The notes under the pieces were generated by a model. The model was not told the origin of the DNA, searched no databases, and saw only the letters and a program-made list of their open reading frames with translations. From assembly GCA_002914845.1 (NCBI GenBank), contig JXTC01000213.1:168554-232553 (forward strand): a stretch of DNA of 64,000 nucleotides. Reading direction: 5' to 3'. The position numbers were made by a program, and so were the translations under genes. Positions 57,735 to 64,000 of the stretch are shown piece after piece. Position 1 is the stretch's first letter, and each line of letters begins with the position of its first letter. Source of the DNA: Trema orientale (Eukaryota > Streptophyta > Magnoliopsida > Rosales > Cannabaceae).

Positions 57735-57742
57735 CCTGTGTT
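57735..57742. repeat. outer target-site duplication, right (cctgtgtt)
   Basis: Eight bases after the CATG end of hAT copy 2, identical to 40782-40789 before hAT copy 1. Confidence 0.9.
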
Positions 57743-58581
57743 TGAACACTAAAAGAAGGAAACCCTATATTGCAATTGCTACTGCAAATCTATAATTATA
57801 AACGACAAGAGCACAGTACTGCAAGTGCAACTACCATACATTGTTTATGACTTTTATCAAGTGTCCACGAATTCCAACAGGATATCTTAATTCATAAATA
57901 ATCAAAAATCACCTCAAGCAATGTAAACTATATACAGAATCTTATTCTTAAATCTTAAATTAATTATCTAGCATAATTTCACTAGTAGGCATATGATTTT
58001 CAAAAATTAGTGTCCCATACAAAGGTTTTAACTAGGGTTGACAATTCGTGTCAACGGGTTGTGTTCATGTCATGTTAAATTACATGTATAACAAATATAT
58101 TCTCAAACCAAACACGACCCATTTATAACACGAACAGAACCCGTTTATAAATGGGTTGACACGACACGACCTGTGTAACTCATTTACTAAACAAGTCATA
58201 TTAATCCGCGACCCGTGACACAACCCATGACCCGTTTAGGCAATTTTTAGAGAGGGAAAAAAACTTTATCCAATCAAAAATGACAACTTTCCTCTATATT
58301 ATCAATAGTTCAAGGACTAAATTTTAATCTGTTAATTCAGATATCAATTTCCAATTTTCAATAACATTCAAAATCGAAACAAAGGCTAAATAAAGCCTGG
58401 AAAAGTTAACAATTGATAAAAATAATACATAAGCCACACAAACACACATACTAGCCCATATGAAGAGAATTCAAACATAAACCATACTAGTCCAAAAGTT
58501 GTTTAAATGCAAAATAAGAAATAGAAACCAAACATAAACCATAAAATATTTCTACATGTTAAAAAAGAAATACAAGACTAA

Positions 58582-58771
58582 GGGCCTGTTTGGGATAGCT
58601 TTTACTTCTTGAAGTAAAAGTATAAAAAGATCTTCCTAAAAAAGATGGTAGGTCCATGCTTCTTTAAAAAGATCTTTTGGATACAAAAAGATTTTCTAAA
58701 AATTCATCCAAACACTCTTAAAAGATCTTTTGAGTCCTAAAAGATCTTTGAAAGCTGTGCCAAACGGGCCC
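58582..58771. mobile_element. Tourist-like MITE
   Basis: 190 bp with ends 'gggcctgtttgg' and 'ccaaacgggccc' (one mismatch) and 3-bp taa on both sides (58579-58581 and 58772-58774), the signature of PIF/Harbinger-derived Tourist elements. The interior has repeated 'aaaagatctttt' palindromes. It is nested in the 58033-60868 element. Confidence 0.8.
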
Positions 58772-60457
58772 TAAGTCATTCATCAAATGCAATAGAACTT
58801 GAACTCTAGGGTCATACTTTCATCATCCTTTATACTAAGCTCTATGATATATCTTTTATGAGCTATTCCATTTCATCGGTTTTGGATTGTGCATTATCTA
58901 AATTTCAAAGGAAAGATTAGTAGAATCAACATAAGAAAAAAATCACCAGAATAATAATAAGTATCATTATACCTTTATTACTAAATAGCCAATCTCTTGT
59001 ACAAACAAGTACCTCAGCAATTGAAGGTTTAAGTGAACTGCGATATTGATCAAGCACATGATATTGATCAAGCACACGTCGACCAACACTAAAAGATTAA
59101 GAACCATTAATACCCTCGATTCCAATCGTATCTTTATTATTCATTATATCATCTATGAAACTGAGAAGAAACATTATATCATCAAAGAATACTAGTGATG
59201 AAAAGAGACAAAACTATATCTTACTACATCCAAAAAGAGCCACTAATAAAATATATACAATATGGCGAGAATATTGCACGCATCGAATATAGTACATATA
59301 GATCATGGACTATAGACTAGGCACGAATAAACCAAGTTCCACTAACGCCTGTTAGCTATGTATAGCATTATATTGGCATGATAGTATCCTAACTAACAAC
59401 TTATGATCATGAAGAAATTGGTGGTGAGTGTACAATTCTTTTCCTTTTTTTTATTCATAAGAAAGGCCAATTTTTAGGCATAAAACTATACTATTCTTTA
59501 TAATGTTACGTGGAATGAGAATAGCTTTTGAAGATAGTAGTGGAAACCACTACCTTATGCTTCCTTAACTTTATCATCATCACCATCATCATATATATAT
59601 ATCTTTATCGACCAAATACACAAAACGCAAATACACATTATCTCTCAAAAGGAATATTGTTCCTCCTCAAGTGCCTTTTTCTTTTTACACATCTTTTCAT
59701 TACCCTACTATCCATAATATATGATGACTTCTCTCATTAAGCCCTGTCATTGCCTATTCCTTCTCATCACTACGTTTCTTAATTTCCTCCTTACAGCTCG
59801 AACTAGCTAGGACAAAATCTAACAAATATGTGTAATTATTCCTTCAGCAAAGAATACGAAGAGAACTGAGAACCATAGAATGACTGATATATAAATGTCC
59901 TAATATTGAATTTGGATATACCTTCATTCAGTAAAATGGTTCTGTACCCTTAATGCTTAGACAATCAATGAATCCAGCTTTAAACTCGGTAGACATTGGA
60001 TTCAAATATCAAATGCCTGAAGGTGTTAACAAGTATAGGAATGATTCTAGAAACCCAAAAAAATGGGTTACACTATAAATAAAAACAAGAGTTTCATAAA
60101 CGAGAAAACTGAGAACCATAGAATAGACTTTTCAAGTTTTAACATCCTAACTCAGCCACCAAAATCAAAATCCAAGAAATTTGAAAAGTAAATCAAAACC
60201 CAAGACTCTTAAGAGATAATAGAGAGTGTGTACGTACGTGCTTGACTGCTTGGAAGTACCTGTTCGAAGCTGGAGTCGTGGACGGTACCGGCTCTGAGCT
60301 GGAGTTGTGGACGATTGAGGAGCGACTGCGACTGCGTCTGCCGTCTGCGGAGCAGCGCGGAAGTGGAGCCGTGGAGGTGCGAGTGGCCGTGAAGGTGGAC
60401 GTGGAGCAGTGGGGTCTGGGCAAATCTAAGTGTGAGAGATGTGAAGAATGGAGATGT

Positions 60458-60460
<3 letters not shown>

Positions 60461-60493
<33 letters not shown>

Positions 60494-60530
60494 ACAGATC
60501 TAAGATTCTGTGTGTGTGTGTGTGTGCGCT
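60461..60530. repeat. GA and GT microsatellites
   Basis: (GA)n at about 60461-60491 and (GT)n at about 60510-60526. Confidence 0.9.
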
Positions 60531-60876
60531 GTGAGTGAGAGATGAATGAGTGTGAGTGAGTTGATTAGGTCATTGGGGTTGCTCTTGGAATAGTTTTGGG
60601 TTTGGGCTTAAATAAATGGGTTGAATACTTGAATTAGTCAGTAACAATTATATGGGCCAATATGACAAATGCCAAAAAAAAAAAACTGATATAATTATAA
60701 TTGGGTCATTTTCGGGTTAATGGGTTCAACTCAAACCCGATCTTATTTATTGGCGGATTCAATCCGAACACGATCCGAACTCGTTTATGCTAAACTCAAA
60801 CCTGTTAATTTCATGTGGGTTTCGAATCGTATTGTCATGTCGTGGCGTGTGGCGGATTGTCCGTTCTAGTTTTAAC

Positions 60877-62399
60877 GTCCTCGATGGCAGCACAAAAACC
60901 TGCTTCTAGTAACTTTATTAATTTAGTGGTTATAGCTAGGTTATTTGATTCATATTGCTAGAATACATATCATTACCATGTTAGTATAACGGATATTAAC
61001 GAGTCACTAAAAAAACTTAACATACCTATTATCATCAGTAAAATAAAAGTTTACATCATTTTAAGTTGGCCATTAAACATAAAAGAAAGCGAACTGCCAC
61101 CAACATCCACCCCAGCCCGTTATTTATAAACAGAAAACGAAAAAACAAGACACCTCACAAAAAATTTAACAAAACATTTAATACAAGAAGGACAAAAATT
61201 ATGAAAATGTTTTAGACAAAAGGGGAAAAAAATGTGCAAAGCTAGTAAGCTGCAGGTAGATGACTTGCACCTATAAAGGAATTTTTTTATTAAAAAAAAA
61301 ATCATACAACGTGTGTAGTGAGGCTACGTAAAGGACCACCATATATCAACCTATTTCTAATTAGGAGTGGATAAAAATCTGAAAGACGTAGACAAAAGAA
61401 ATAACTGAGTCGGCAAAAAATTCTATTGAGAAATTTCTCTGGGAATGACACGTAATTTACGCATTACATTTTTCTAATTGAATAAAAAAATTTACATGAG
61501 GAAAAATAGCTATATGGGGAGAAAAGATTAAAAAAAGAAAAAAGAAAGGTGGTGAAAAAATAAAACATAAAAAAGAATAAAAAGTCTTTCTACGACTACA
61601 CTATGTATATTAGGTAAAATAAAATGTGAGAGAAAGAGGGACGTCTCTTCCAAGCTAGTGCTCCTCCTCTACGCGTATACATAATTATCCTTTGTTTTTT
61701 TAGGCACAGTAATATGTTAATTATCTTTTTGAGAAAAAAAAAAAACAGAAATACTTGTTCATATAAATGAGATACAAAAAAACCAAAGAAAGACAAGAGA
61801 AAATACATTTAAAAAAATCGTCATTAGAATAATAAGTGGAATAATAAAGATAAGACTTGGGATATCAAAAAACCAAAAAGCAGAATGAAGATGGCAGGTC
61901 GAAGTTAAAAAAAAAAATAAAAAAGACAAAAAACAAGTAGGTCGAAAAAGGCTCAACATCCAATAGACACGTTTTTGTATATATACTAGTTTAACCCACA
62001 CGTGCGGAACGTGACCCGTAGTTTTCCAACAAAAAATTGCATATAAATCAATTTAATTAATGTTTTAATATATGATTTACAACCTTAAGAAATACACAAA
62101 AGCTTTATTTAAAAAAATAATCTAATTTCTCTAAAATAAACAATAAACTTAAATGGTTAAGCATTTTTTTAGCCTAAAAGCTCAACAAATGCAATGCGTT
62201 AAGCATATTGAACATGAACGCCTAAAGCAATTATACCAATACACAATAAAAAGATAAAGTAATATTTCCAAAACGAAACAGATAAGAAAAACAGAAAACT
62301 TAATTGAAAAAAAAAAGTATAGCAAACATACGCATGTACACGTTATCCAGCAAAAGAAAATATATAGCTAGGAGATGTAGCTAACTTCCGGCAAAATAT

Positions 62400-62454
<55 letters not shown>

Positions 62455-62861
62455 GATAATGTAGCTAGGAGAAAAAAATAAAACAAAAGAAAGATAATAA
62501 ACCAGTTTTGTGTCGGCTAACAAAAGAAAAAGAGGAATTTGTATTAAATACAATTAAAAGGAAAAGCAAAACAATTAAATAAAAAAAATAAAAATCTCAG
62601 TCAGCTAATAAATAAGTACAAAAAAGAAATTTTATTTAAGGTATTAAATTAAAGCATGTTCTGTAACAAATATATTATATCTTAAGAATAATGTCTTTTT
62701 GAAAGCCATAATTTATTTTCCAAATTAACTAATTGCTCCAAAGATAGTGTTTTTTTTTAAAAAACATCAAAGATAGTAAATACATGATTGGGCTCTTTTG
62801 AATTTTTTTTATTATGAATTAAATATTTTATTTTATGAGATTGTGAAATATATATATATAT
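60877..62861. other. AT-rich intergenic DNA
   Basis: No gene recognised. Contains an (AAT)n microsatellite of about 17 units at 62399-62451 and many A/T homopolymers. Confidence 0.55.
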
Positions 62862-63110
62862 AGGTTGCCAATCTAGTAGGTATTATTTTTTAACCTATAG
62901 GTAGATTTTTTTTTTGGAGCCGTTGGATTATCATATAATGGTGATCCAACGGCTATAATGAAGTACATGAAAAGATGTGCATCATTGATGTTATTTCTCT
63001 TTATTATTTTTTATAATAAAAAAATATACATCACAAATTTTCATTGGCAAAAACGATACCTATGTATAGGTAAAAAAAAAAAAAAAAACCTAGTAGATTG
63101 GTGCCTATAT
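62862..63110. repeat. MITE-like repeat, copy 2
   Basis: Ends 'ggttgccaatctagtagg' and, on the complement, 'ggcaccaatctactaggt' form a short inverted repeat inside (TA)n runs. Internal motifs 'cctatagg' and 'gatccaacggct' match the repeat at 310-560 in the opposite orientation. Non-coding. Confidence 0.5.
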
Positions 63111-63339
63111 ATATATATGTGTGTATATATATGTGTGTAAAACATTATTTTAAAGATCCAAATATTTAAAAAGATAAGATATACATTTTTGGTACTGATA
63201 TATGCAATAGACACTAAAATCTCTATTGTGACTTTGTGAGACTGTAAAACATTTATTGAATAGTTTTTGGAGATAATTATAATAAATTCTATTATTTTTT
63301 GTTAAAAATGATATTTTTCAGAATATGCGTAAAATTGCG

Positions 63340-64000
63340 TGACAGTAACAATCCACTAAATTAATACCTAGAAACTATTATCCCAAGATTAGCTAACCCA
63401 AGAAAGGGGGGTGAATTGGGTTTTAAAAACTTTTGCAAACTTTTCAAATAAAACAACTAGAATATGCAAGTAACGAATAAAGCGAGTAAAAATAGCAAGT
63501 AAACAAATACAATCTCAAAGTAAATAAATTAAGGAGGTAGGGATAGAGAGATTGCAAACGCTATTTTTACGAGGTTCGACAAACTCGATGGTTTGCCTAC
63601 GTCCCCGGCCCTCCGCAACTTGCTTTGAGCTTTCCACTATCGGATCAAAGTTATGGGCTTGACCGACCCTTGTACAAACAAGTGATTTCTCCTTAGGCAC
63701 ACTTAAGCCTTTACAATAGTCTTGACTCCGGCTCTATTACGCTTAACTCAGATTGTTTTGACTCCGGTGTCAACCTCACCTATAACCGGGTTGTTTAGAA
63801 TCCGGTGCCAACCTCACCTCACAAATACAAGATATATTTTTGAATTGAATCACTCAACAACAATCTCTCCTCAATGTAATTTGATACAATGTAAACTTAG
63901 GGAGAATGAGTATAAGCACAAGATATAATCTAGTTAGGCTCAAAGATTTTGTGAAAAATGAATTTGAAAGTTTGATCACAAAATGTAGGCTATTAAGACT
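63340..64000. mobile_element. partial copia-type LTR, cut by the window end
   Basis: Contains 'gaaaggggggtgaattgggt' near 63401 and a 'tttttacgaggttcgac...cctacgtcccc' block near 63565-63605, both typical of SIRE-like plant copia LTRs. It is similar in layout but not in sequence to the LTR at 52755-53796. Its far end, PBS and coding region would lie outside the window, so orientation and completeness are unknown. Confidence 0.5.

Larger units (their letters stand above)
58033..60868. mobile_element. non-autonomous hAT-like element, 8-bp target duplication
   Basis: 2,836 bp flanked by gttttaac (58025-58032 and 60869-60876). The left end reads 'tagggttgacaattcgtg'; the right end on the complement 'tagaacggacaatccgcc', an imperfect inverted repeat. 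Both subterminal regions are full of short ACCCGTTT / GGGTTCA motifs (58060-58240 and 60700-60830), as in known plant hAT elements. The interior holds no transposase. A GC-rich 98-codon plus-strand frame at 60242-60538 ends in Arg-Glu and Cys-Val repeats from (GA)n and (GT)n tracts and is not considered a gene. Confidence 0.78.

Noticed and set aside
60242..60538. 98-residue GC-rich ORF with Arg-Glu repeats
   Set aside because: Its second half is (GA)n and (GT)n; no homologue recognised and it lies inside a transposon.

Overview
This 64 kb window looks like nuclear DNA of a eudicot plant. It is AT-rich, all host genes are intronless family-1 glycosyltransferases of the UGT79 type, and the rest is plant transposable elements: Ty3/gypsy Tat, Ty1/copia SIRE/Maximus, LINE, hAT, Mutator-like and Tourist-like. 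I cannot name the species. No tRNA, rRNA, CRISPR or organellar block was seen.

Host genes. Three full-length UGT genes lie on the minus strand at 7.0-8.4, 22.9-24.3 and 35.3-36.6 kb. Remnants of three more lie at 30.2, 38.6-39.4 and 40.2 kb. They resemble the enzymes that add a second sugar to anthocyanin or flavonol 3-O-glycosides. The array was built by tandem duplication and then stretched by transposons. All three intact genes keep the catalytic His20/Asp117 pair and a 44-residue PSPG box, but differ at the PSPG Trp position (Leu, Trp, Ala).

0-7 kb: intergenic DNA with a 180-bp-period duplication, a small MITE-like repeat and what may be an old LTR-retrotransposon non-coding region. 10.5-22.5 kb: a complete Tat-type Ty3/gypsy element on the minus strand (LTRs 686/687 bp, 5-bp target duplication ttatg). 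It has decayed gag-PR-RT-RNaseH-second RNaseH-INT, and a separate intron-containing gene on the opposite strand between INT and the 3' LTR. 25-33 kb: AT-rich DNA with two inverted-repeat MITEs with 9-bp target duplications, a UGT tail abutting a copia fragment, and a 5'-truncated LINE.

40.8-57.7 kb is the most unusual part. Two hAT transposons in direct orientation enclose a 10.2 kb copia segment. Their target duplications pair reciprocally: the outer flanks share cctgtgtt and the inner flanks share gctgtact. The enclosed copia element has one LTR, with PBS on one side and PPT on the other, and is circularly permuted at the inner hAT site. This is what would result if a one-LTR retrotransposon circle carrying a hAT had recombined with another hAT already in the UGT array. 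A repeat-driven assembly error is the main alternative, because both hAT copies contain N gaps. 58.0-60.9 kb: a 2.8 kb non-autonomous hAT-like element with a Tourist-like MITE inside. The window ends in a copia-type LTR.

The three intact UGTs are the only likely working host genes; every retroelement and transposase reading frame here carries stops, shifts or gaps.
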